From: Aquimarina sp.
Lineage (GTDB): Bacteria > Bacteroidota > Bacteroidia > Flavobacteriales > Flavobacteriaceae
Reading direction: 5' to 3'
Assembly: GCA_002697475.1 (NCBI GenBank)
Contig: NZVW01000160.1
Location: 1 to 12,572, forward strand
DNA: 12,572 nt
The notes beneath the pieces are model-generated. The model did not search any database and was not told the origin of the DNA. It saw only the letters and a list, made by a program, of their open reading frames with translations. The position numbers and the translations under genes are program-made. This document shows, one piece after another, positions 6,609 through 12,572 of the stretch. Position 1 is the first letter of the stretch, and each line of letters opens with the position of its first letter.

Positions 6609-7715
6609 TTATAAATCGAGTTGAATTTTATTAGCTGCTTCTTTCTTCTTGTTATCTATTACTTTGGCATATATCTGAGTAGTTTTCAGTTCTCTATGAC
6701 CTAATAATTTTGATACGGTGTAAATATCTGTACCCATTGTAAGCTGTAGGGTTGCATAGGTGTGTCTTGCACAATGGAACGTGATGTTTTTAGTAATACC
6801 TGCACGAAGTACCCATTGAGCTAATTTAACATTGTGCCAAGCACTATATTTTAAGCCTTTGAATACACGCTCCGTTTTTTCCTTTTCTTCTCCTAACATA
6901 TTACGAGCTTGCTCGGATATTGGTAGGGTTTCCGCTCCTTTGGTTTTTTGTTGTCTGAAACGAATGTAGTAGCCCATTTCATCAGAATGTTGCACCTCTG
7001 ACCAAATTAACTTATTTATATCTGACCATCTTAAACCAGTAAGACAAGCGAATAAAAACGCAGTTTTTAGCTGCTTGCTTTCGCAATCTGCTTTTACTAA
7101 TGCTTGAACTTCTTCTAAGGTTAAAAACTCTCTTTGTGGTTCTCCTTGTTTAAATCCCTGGACTTGCTCTGCAGGATTGTATTTTAAAATCCCATCTCTA
7201 ACCGCTTGTTTTAATGCTGCTTTTAATTTGTTGAAGTAGGAGTACTTGGAATTTTGAGATAATTCGTTTTCACTTTTGGTTTTAGCTTCATTGTCTAAAT
7301 AATCTTTAAAGCCCTGTACCCATTCACGATTAACTCTATCAAATGAAATATCTCTTGGACTGTATTTTCTTAGATGCTTACCAACACTATCCCAATTGCC
7401 ATAATTACCTAAACTGGCTTTTCTCTTTTCTGTGAGTGCATCAAAGTATAATAGGAAACTTCCTTTTAGTTTCTCCTTGTCTTGAAAATCATAAATGTTA
7501 TTCTGAATTTCTAAGTGCCTTTTGGCTCTGATACTTTCAGCTAATTGTAGTATCGTTTTATTTTGGTCTTTCTCTGCCTTAGTAAGTGAACCTTTTTCTG
7601 GGTCAGGTTTTAGATACAATTTTAAGTATTCATATTCTCGCTTACCATTGGCATAGTAATCTAAATACAAACTGATTTTGTTTCCTTTCTTGCGTTTTCT
7701 TAATGTTACTTTCAT
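6609..7715 (-). CDS. Tyrosine recombinase / integrase of the island
   Basis: The 368-residue protein has the complete three-domain layout of Bacteroidetes element integrases. An N-terminal arm-binding beta domain covers about 1-40 (basic RKRKKG, then SLYLDYYANGKREYEYLKLYL), followed by a SAM-like core-binding helical domain at about 83-185 and a catalytic domain at about 195-360. All catalytic residues are present: R229 in TGLRWSD, K257 in the QKTKG hairpin, H314 and R317 in HCARH, H340 in LLGH and nucleophile Y349 in TQIYAKV. The enzyme should therefore be active. It would catalyse site-specific integration and excision, probably at the 3' end of mnmE about 0.6 kb away. It starts four bases after the stop of the zinc/HTH gene and is followed one base later by the unknown gene. 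The presence of an arm-binding domain fits the phased repeats at 8205-8274. Confidence 0.95.
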   Translation of the reverse strand: MKVTLRKRKKGNKISLYLDYYANGKREYEYLKLYLKPDPEKGSLTKAEKDQNKTILQLAESIRAKRHLEIQNNIYDFQDKEKLKGSFLLYFDALTEKRKASLGNYGNWDSVGKHLRKYSPRDISFDRVNREWVQGFKDYLDNEAKTKSENELSQNSKYSYFNKLKAALKQAVRDGILKYNPAEQVQGFKQGEPQREFLTLEEVQALVKADCESKQLKTAFLFACLTGLRWSDINKLIWSEVQHSDEMGYYIRFRQQKTKGAETLPISEQARNMLGEEKEKTERVFKGLKYSAWHNVKLAQWVLRAGITKNITFHCARHTYATLQLTMGTDIYTVSKLLGHRELKTTQIYAKVIDNKKKEAANKIQLDL

Positions 7716-7719
7716 AAGG

Positions 7720-8124
7720 CTAAATTTTAAAGAGATTATCGATTTCTGTCCGTTTTATAATAGTACGCCTACCTAATTTTGCAATGCTCAATTGATTGCG
7801 TTTTATCATCCGCTGAATAGTCCATCTGCTTGCACCTAATAAATTGGCAGCTTCACTAATACTTAGAAATTCTTTATCTCTTAGATTGATATGATTTCCT
7901 GCTTGTGTAGGTAAGGTTTGCAGAGTTTGCAAGTTTTCGGAAGATGTAGGCTTGCTATTATTTATTTGCTCGGATAGGGTGGATTGTACTTTTTCTTCTC
8001 GCTTACGTTGTTTGTAGGCTCTACTTGCACACGTATGACCGCAATACTTAGTGGTGGTCTTTTGTGCAACAAAAGCCATTCCACAGAATTGACAGAATTT
8101 CGGTATTTTAATTGTACTGCTCAT
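7720..8124 (-). CDS. Zinc-ribbon plus excisionase-type HTH protein
   Basis: The 134-residue product joins a small zinc-binding module to a DNA-binding domain. Cys11, Cys14, Cys28 and Cys32 (CQFC...CGHTC) form a CxxC-x13-CxxxC ribbon, followed by a basic stretch RAYKQRKREEK. A polar linker at about 48-80 leads to an HTH_17/excisionase domain at about 84-133, with FLSISEAANLLGASRWTIQRMIKRNQL and the wing AKLGRRTIIKRTEI. It is the first gene of the integration unit and sits next to the integrase, the usual place for a recombination directionality factor. Its leader region carries two families of phased repeats that it or the integrase may bind. Excisionase function is inferred; regulator of the integrase operon is the alternative. 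Confidence 0.88.
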   Translation of the reverse strand: MSSTIKIPKFCQFCGMAFVAQKTTTKYCGHTCASRAYKQRKREEKVQSTLSEQINNSKPTSSENLQTLQTLPTQAGNHINLRDKEFLSISEAANLLGASRWTIQRMIKRNQLSIAKLGRRTIIKRTEIDNLFKI

Positions 8125-8125
8125 T

Positions 8126-8171
8126 TGGTGCTACTTGTAGCTCAATGTTGCTTGGTGGTGCTATATGGTGC
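8126..8171 (+). repeat. Phased TGGTGC repeats in the leader of the integration unit
   Basis: TGGTGC occurs at 8126-8131, 8156-8161 and 8166-8171, with spacings of 30 and 10 bases, near whole turns of the helix. The copies lie between the predicted transcription start and the ATG at 8124. They are candidate binding sites for the HTH protein encoded immediately downstream. Confidence 0.45.
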
Positions 8172-8204
8172 ATCATTTCGCTTTGATTTGTTGCTTTATG
8201 ATTT

Positions 8205-8274
8205 GGGCAACAGATAAGCTATTAGGGCAACAATTGAACAACAAATATAAGAAATAAAGAGCAATTGGGCAACA
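8205..8274 (+). repeat. Four helically phased GGGCAACA-type repeats (candidate integrase arm sites)
   Basis: Exact copies of GGGCAACA start at 8205, 8225 and 8267, and a variant GAACAACA starts at 8236. Start-to-start spacings are 20, 11 and 31 bases, close to 2, 1 and 3 turns of B-DNA. The two rightmost copies share a longer context: 8231-8244 and 8262-8275 differ at two positions. They lie between the putative attachment site and the integration unit, where arm-type integrase sites are expected, and two copies overlap the promoter elements. Confidence 0.55.
8242..8272 (-). promoter_or_regulatory. Promoter of the excisionase-integrase unit
   Basis: On the minus strand a -7 box TATATTTG (8249-8242) matches TAnnTTTG, with TTG (8272-8270) 20 bases upstream. 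The predicted start near 8236 leaves a leader of about 110 bases before the ATG at 8124. Repeats at 8236-8243 and 8267-8274 overlap the -7 and upstream elements respectively, so a protein bound there would probably repress this promoter. Confidence 0.6.
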
Positions 8275-8340
8275 AAAAAGAGATGATAAAATCTTATAAA
8301 ATCAATAAAAACAAGTAGTTAGAAAACAAAAGAAAGATAA

Positions 8341-8358
8341 TTACTTTCCGATACAGAA
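8341..8358 (-). other. Putative attachment site (att) at the 3' end of mnmE
   Basis: The last 18 bases of mnmE read TTCTGTATCGGAAAGTAA and encode F-C-I-G-K-stop. From memory, the Salmonella genomic island 1 attB is TTCTGTATTGGTAAGTAA at the same codons, so 16 of 18 positions agree. An integrase unit starts just beyond it, pointing away from mnmE. The gene is intact, as expected when the element restores the 3' end. No second copy occurs in the window, so the other att would lie left of position 1. Confidence 0.55.
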
Positions 8359-9732
8359 ATTAGCAAATATGTTACCCAACAAGTCGTCTGTTGTGATTTC
8401 ACCAGTAATTTCGCCTAAATGAAATAAAGCTTGTCTGATATCGATGGCCATTAAGTCTCCCGAAAGTTCGTTATCAATGCCGTATTGCACTTTTTGAATT
8501 TCGTCCAGTGCTTTTAAAAGTGCATCATAATGTCTGGAGTTAGTGACAATAGTTTCATCATTTCGCAATGCCCCAGTATTGACAAAATCCAAAAGTTTCT
8601 GTTGAAGTTCCTCGACACCAAGACCGGTTTTAGCAGACAATAAATGTATTTCTGGTATTTCCTTTTTAAGGTTTTCAATTCCGGTTTCATCCAGTTTGTC
8701 CACTTTATTGGCAACAATGATTAGAGGTTTAAGCGGGTATTTGTTTTTTACCTTTTCAATTTCAACTTTAAGTTTTTTGATTTGATCATCAGTAAGCTGA
8801 TAACTATCCGTTAGATAAATGACAACCTGTGCTTGTTCGATTTTTTCAAAAGTCTTTTTGATACCAATGCTTTCGACTACATCTTTAGTATCTCGTATTC
8901 CAGCGGTATCGATAAACCTGAAACTAATTCCTCCGATAATAATTTCGTCCTCGATAGTATCTCTTGTGGTACCGGCTATATCAGATACAATAGCACGCTC
9001 TTCATTTAGCAATGCATTCAATAAGGTGGATTTACCCACATTAGGCTCTCCGACTATAGCAATAGGAATACCATTTTTAATAACGTTACCTACAGCAAAG
9101 GAGTCAACTAATCGTTTTAATACGTGGGTTATTCTGGAGACTAATGCTCTAAACTGAGCGCGATCTGCAAATTCCACATCTTCCTCTGCAAAGTCTAATT
9201 CTAATTCTATTAAAGAAGCAAAGTTCAATAACTCATCTCTTAACCTCTTAATTTCATTAGAAAAACCACCCCGCATTTGTTGCATTGCTACCTGATGAGA
9301 AGCCTGAGAGTCAGAGGCAATCAAATCTGCAACCGCTTCAGCCTGGGATAAATCCAGTTTTCCGTTTAAGAAAGCCCTTAGCGTAAATTCGCCTGGATTG
9401 GCAATTCTGCAACCTTTACGTAGTAATAGTTGAATAATTTCCTGCTGGATATACGTCGAACCATGACAGGATATCTCTATGGTTGGCTCACCGGTATAGG
9501 AATTACTTCCTTTAAAAATAGATACTAAAACCTCGTCTAAGACTCTTTCGTCATCAACTATATGACCAAGATGTATCGTATGACTTTTTTGTTCATTAAT
9601 ATCTTTTCCACTTACAGATTTAAATACAGGAGAACAAATAGATATGGATTCAGGCCCTGAAACCCTTATCACAGCTATGGCTCCTGCGCCAGAGGGTGTA
9701 GCTAAAGCAACTATAGTATCTTGTGGAATCAT
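8341..9732 (-). CDS. mnmE: tRNA uridine-5-carboxymethylaminomethyl(34) synthesis GTPase MnmE
   Basis: MnmE (TrmE/ThdF) is a dimeric cytoplasmic GTPase that, with MnmG, modifies U34 in the wobble position of certain tRNAs. The 463-residue product is full length. The tetrahydrofolate-binding N-terminal domain (1-120) starts with the typical MIPQDTIVALATPSGAGAIAVIRVSG-like sequence and includes NPGEFTLRAFLNGKLDLSQAEAV-type signatures at 112-134. The G domain has G1 GEPNVGKS (228-235), G2 GTTRDT (254-259), G3 DTAG (275-278), G4 NKVD (342-345) and G5 SAK (366-368). The protein ends in the catalytic CIGK (Cys460). The frame extends to a TTG at 9750, but that codon lies in a -7-like box and adds residues foreign to the family, so ATG at 9732 is used. 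This is core chromosome; the island abuts its stop codon. Confidence 0.97.
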   Translation of the reverse strand: MIPQDTIVALATPSGAGAIAVIRVSGPESISICSPVFKSVSGKDINEQKSHTIHLGHIVDDERVLDEVLVSIFKGSNSYTGEPTIEISCHGSTYIQQEIIQLLLRKGCRIANPGEFTLRAFLNGKLDLSQAEAVADLIASDSQASHQVAMQQMRGGFSNEIKRLRDELLNFASLIELELDFAEEDVEFADRAQFRALVSRITHVLKRLVDSFAVGNVIKNGIPIAIVGEPNVGKSTLLNALLNEERAIVSDIAGTTRDTIEDEIIIGGISFRFIDTAGIRDTKDVVESIGIKKTFEKIEQAQVVIYLTDSYQLTDDQIKKLKVEIEKVKNKYPLKPLIIVANKVDKLDETGIENLKKEIPEIHLLSAKTGLGVEELQQKLLDFVNTGALRNDETIVTNSRHYDALLKALDEIQKVQYGIDNELSGDLMAIDIRQALFHLGEITGEITTDDLLGNIFANFCIGK

Positions 9733-9747
9733 AAACTTAATAAACCG

Positions 9748-9755
9748 CAAAAATA
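9748..9755 (-). promoter_or_regulatory. Possible -7 box of mnmE
   Basis: TATTTTTG on the minus strand fits TAnnTTTG and lies 15 bases upstream of the ATG at 9732. No clear TTG element occurs at the usual distance (only TTA about 18 bases upstream), so the call is tentative. Confidence 0.35.
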
Positions 9756-10018
9756 CATATTAATAAAGTGATCTAAAATCTTATCCTACAAACTTTTTGT
9801 TAATAGATTTAACTTCACTATATTTATTCAGTAATACTTTGATATACAAATTTCTATACCCATTTAAATCATAAGTGTTACAAGTAAAAGGAAAACTTTC
9901 CTCCGGGTAAGATAATTGGTAAGGACATCAAGGAATACACAAGCCCTAATTTTTAGGGAGTGATGATAATAACCTAAAACTAAATAAATGTCAAACTACT
10001 AACTTTTATCTTATTCTT
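9756..10018. other. Intergenic region between divergent mnmE and protease genes
   Basis: This AT-rich stretch holds two short inverted repeats: AGGAAA/TTTCCT (9889-9894 and 9897-9902) and CCCTAA/TTAGGG (9944-9949 and 9953-9958). No convincing plus-strand TAnnTTTG promoter, tRNA, small ORF or known riboswitch was recognised. The protease promoter must lie here, but I cannot place it. Confidence 0.4.
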
Positions 10019-12460
10019 ATGAATACAAAAAACACAAACTCAACTCATTTTAAGACATTGGGACTATTAACAGGATCTATAAAGTTACTTTTAGTATTTT
10101 TGTTCTGTTTCCCAATTATGGCTTTAGCTCAGACTAAGGAATTAAAGCGACATTATGTGGACTATGATCTTCATATTAAAGCCAATCAATCTACAGCAAA
10201 GAATTCAACTCAAATCATTTCTGAAAGTATTAAACAAGAAGGAGCTACATGGCTTAGATTATTTTTTAAGGATGTAAATCTTGGTAAAAAAAGTACCTTA
10301 ACGATTACATCTAATCTTGACGGTGCTGTCCAAACCTTGAATGCAGAGACTATAAAGGTTTGGCAAAATACTAGTGCTTATTTTAACGGAGATCAAGTAT
10401 CAGTAACTTTACACATTGCACCTGGAGAAACTAATGTTGGGTTAAAAGTCAAAGAATTAGGAGTGGGTGATCCCGATCCAAATGAAAAGTCTCAATGTGG
10501 TTCAGTGGATAATAGAGTAGACTCAGCTGATGATGCTATCGGAAGAATTGTACCTATAGGATGTACAGGCTGGTTGATCACCAATGGTAAATTTGTTACA
10601 GCCGGGCACTGTGTAGGTAGCAGAGCACAGGTAGTTGAATTTAATGTACCTAAATCAAATCCGGATCGATCTATTGTACATCCGGGACCAGAGGATCAAT
10701 ATCCTATTGGTAGTTATATTTCACCTTATCCTAATAGCCCATCGCAGGCAAATGACTGGGCTGTGTTTGAAGCTGGTGCTAATTCGCAAACGGGCTTAAC
10801 GGCATTACAAGCTCAAGGAAAATCTTTTAATGTTGTACAGGATGATCCGGGAAGCAATATAACAATAACTGGTTATGGAGTGGATACTGGTATTGATAAT
10901 CAAACACAACAGACGCATACAGGTCCAACAGCCTCATTTACAAATACTTTTGTTAGATATGTTACAGACACAGAAGGGGGTAACTCCGGTAGTCCAATAA
11001 TAGACACAGCAACGGGTAATGCTGTGGGTGTACATGCTTACGGAGGTTGTTCTACTAATGGAAGTGGAAGCAACTCTGGTGAGCGAGCTACAATTCCTGC
11101 TTTCTGGGATGCTATGGGTCTGGGCACTCCGCCTCCTCCGCCGGCAGAAGAATGTACAGGAAACGTCTCTTCTTTTCCATATAGTGAAAGTTTTGAAAAT
11201 ACATTGGGTAGCTGGTCTCAATCATCAAGTGATGATATCAACTGGACAGTAGATGCTAATGGTACACCTTCATCAGGTACAGGACCAAGTGCAGCTGCAG
11301 ATGGTAACTACTATATTTATGTAGAAGCATCAGGTAACGGAACAGGTTATCCTAACAAGCGTGCCATTTTAAATTCTCCTTGTTTGAATTTTAGCGGGGT
11401 TTCATCTCCGACATTAAATTTTCAGTATCATATGTTAGGTACTACAATCAATTCCTTAACCGTTGAAGCAAGGACTAATAATACAGGATCGTGGGTAAGT
11501 GTTTTTAGTAGAACAGGAGAGCAGGGTAGTAATTGGAATACCGCTTCTATAGATTTATCCTCGTATGCAGGTCAATCCAGTGTGCAATTACGCTTAAATG
11601 TTGTGACAGGAACAGGTAGCAGCGGATGGCAAAGTGATATTGCAATTGACGATTTAAGTATAACCAATGGGGGGACACCACCTCCACCGGTTTGTGATAG
11701 CTTAAACTTTAATGGTTTTAGTGTTAATTCCTTTGCTAATCAGGATGCCTCAGGAAACTATTCTATTGGTAGTGGAGGAGCCTCTATTTCTATGAGCAAT
11801 AATACATGGAAATTTATTCCCTTGAATTACACCGTTACTTCTAATACTGTAATAGAGTTTGATTTCAGCAGTACTTCACAAGGTGAGATTCATGGTGTTG
11901 CTTTTGAAAATGATAATACACTTACAGCCTCAAGAGTAATTAAAGTACACGGTACTCAAAATTACGGGATTACTAATTACGATAATTATTCCGGAGGGAC
12001 AACTAAATATATTATCCCGGTAGGTAATTTCTATTCGGGTGGTATGGATCGTTTAGTTTTTATAAATGATCATGATTCAGGATCCGGAAATACATCTACA
12101 TTTTCTAATGTTAAGATCTATGAAGGATCTTGTGGACAATCGGCATCTGCAGAAAGCTTAATTGCAGGATTAGAATCTAAAACCCCAATTATGGGTACTG
12201 AAGATGAGCTTAGTTCTATAGATGTTAAGATTTCTCCTAATCCAGCGAGAGGAGCATTTTCAATACATATCGCTAATTACAATAAAGATCTAAGAGGTGT
12301 AATTTTTAATGTATTAGGTAAAAAGGTGGGAGAAATGAACCTTAAACCAGGTATTAATTCAGTATCCTCGTCAGACTTTTCATTAGGCTCAGGAATTTAT
12401 TTAATTAAATTTTCTGGAGGAGGAGCTGATATAGCCACGAAAAAGTTAATAATTAACTAA
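10019..12460 (+). CDS. Secreted multidomain trypsin-like serine protease with T9SS sorting domain
   Basis: The 813-residue protein starts with a long signal peptide: hydrophobic core LLLVFLFCFPIMALA at 23-37, cleavage probably after AQ at 37-38. After a propeptide-like domain (about 40-155), a chymotrypsin-fold protease domain covers about 160-368 with the full triad: H197 in TAGHC, D246 in NDWAVF and S323 in GGNSGSP. A poly-Pro linker (370-375) leads to a MAM-like jelly-roll domain (about 385-550), ending in DIAIDDLSI. A second PPPP linker (554-557) leads to another beta-rich domain (560-705) of unrecognised type, perhaps carbohydrate- or surface-binding. The C-terminal 80 residues are a type A Por sorting domain (VKISPNPARGAFSIHI near 736-751, GIYLIKF near 792-798, ending KKLIIN), directing export across the outer membrane by type IX secretion. 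It is an extracellular or surface protease; the substrate is unknown. It appears monocistronic and ends at a strong terminator. Confidence 0.93.
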   Translation: MNTKNTNSTHFKTLGLLTGSIKLLLVFLFCFPIMALAQTKELKRHYVDYDLHIKANQSTAKNSTQIISESIKQEGATWLRLFFKDVNLGKKSTLTITSNLDGAVQTLNAETIKVWQNTSAYFNGDQVSVTLHIAPGETNVGLKVKELGVGDPDPNEKSQCGSVDNRVDSADDAIGRIVPIGCTGWLITNGKFVTAGHCVGSRAQVVEFNVPKSNPDRSIVHPGPEDQYPIGSYISPYPNSPSQANDWAVFEAGANSQTGLTALQAQGKSFNVVQDDPGSNITITGYGVDTGIDNQTQQTHTGPTASFTNTFVRYVTDTEGGNSGSPIIDTATGNAVGVHAYGGCSTNGSGSNSGERATIPAFWDAMGLGTPPPPPAEECTGNVSSFPYSESFENTLGSWSQSSSDDINWTVDANGTPSSGTGPSAAADGNYYIYVEASGNGTGYPNKRAILNSPCLNFSGVSSPTLNFQYHMLGTTINSLTVEARTNNTGSWVSVFSRTGEQGSNWNTASIDLSSYAGQSSVQLRLNVVTGTGSSGWQSDIAIDDLSITNGGTPPPPVCDSLNFNGFSVNSFANQDASGNYSIGSGGASISMSNNTWKFIPLNYTVTSNTVIEFDFSSTSQGEIHGVAFENDNTLTASRVIKVHGTQNYGITNYDNYSGGTTKYIIPVGNFYSGGMDRLVFINDHDSGSGNTSTFSNVKIYEGSCGQSASAESLIAGLESKTPIMGTEDELSSIDVKISPNPARGAFSIHIANYNKDLRGVIFNVLGKKVGEMNLKPGINSVSSSDFSLGSGIYLIKFSGGGADIATKKLIIN

Positions 12461-12485
12461 TCTTTATAAATCATTTATTTAGTTT

Positions 12486-12518
12486 AAAAGCATTCTGAGA
12501 AATCAGGATGCTTTTTTT
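12486..12518 (+). terminator. Rho-independent terminator of the protease gene
   Basis: A 13-base stem (12486-12498 with 12503-12515, one G-T wobble) is capped by a GAAA tetraloop of the GNRA class and followed by seven T residues at 12512-12518. It begins 25 bases after the stop codon. This is a strong intrinsic terminator. Confidence 0.9.
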
Positions 12519-12572
12519 ACGTGAAGAAATTTATTGAAAATTTTACGCTATATTATGATTTTAAAATCCAAT

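Noticed and set aside
8125..8340. tRNA gene as the integration target
   Set aside because: No cloverleaf or T-loop sequence was found; the target appears to be the mnmE 3' end instead.
8819..9157. Plus-strand open frame of 112 codons inside mnmE
   Set aside because: It is the reverse of the conserved G domain coding sequence, a shadow of mnmE.
9733..9750. N-terminal extension of mnmE to a TTG at 9750
   Set aside because: It adds six residues not seen in MnmE proteins and starts in a -7-like box; ATG at 9732 yields the canonical MIPQDT start.
9944..9958. CCCTAA/TTAGGG hairpin considered as a terminator or riboswitch piece
   Set aside because: The stem has only six pairs with a three-base loop and no T run, and no surrounding structure of a known riboswitch is recognisable.
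10934..11252. Two open frames overlapping the protease gene on either strand
   Set aside because: Both overlap conserved protease and MAM-like coding sequence, with compositions typical of shadow frames.

Overview
The window looks like a chromosomal segment of a marine or aquatic Flavobacteriia/Bacteroidetes bacterium. The signs are a low G+C composition, promoters with the Bacteroidetes -7 box TAnnTTTG, a secreted protease ending in a type IX secretion (Por) sorting domain, and mobile-element protein families (BT4734-like/VirE_N plus DUF3987, arm-binding tyrosine integrase) typical of this phylum. Species cannot be assigned.

Layout. From 8341 to the right end is core chromosome: mnmE (tRNA modification GTPase, minus strand), a 286-base intergenic stretch, then a plus-strand gene for a large secreted trypsin-like protease closed by a strong terminator. 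From about 8340 down to position 1 everything is on the minus strand and reads as the right-hand part of an integrated genomic island whose left end lies outside the window. The island abuts the 3' end of mnmE, and the last 18 bases of mnmE closely match the attB used by Salmonella genomic island 1 at the same gene.

The island is organised as three compact three-gene transcription units. Unit 1 (8124 to 5537) is the integration module: a zinc-ribbon/HTH excisionase-like protein, a tyrosine integrase and an unrecognised 356-residue protein. Unit 2 (5415 to 2551) is a replication or mobilisation module: two small excisionase-like HTH proteins and a primase/helicase-like protein (BT4734-like plus DUF3987). 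Unit 3 (2446 to beyond position 1) is cargo: an XRE regulator, a RhuM-family protein and an N-6 adenine methylase carrying an HsdR-type nuclease domain at its N terminus. This is probably a restriction-modification or defence locus. The regulator sits first, behind a promoter overlapped by a perfect inverted repeat.

Non-coding structure is concentrated at the heads of the units: helically phased GGGCAACA-type and TGGTGC repeats upstream of the integration module (8126-8274), a nested palindrome plus TCTTACT iteron-like repeats upstream of the primase module (5419-5528), and an operator-like palindrome upstream of the cargo (2471-2491). These are the most interesting parts of the window. No tRNA, rRNA, CRISPR array, insertion sequence or relaxase gene was seen.
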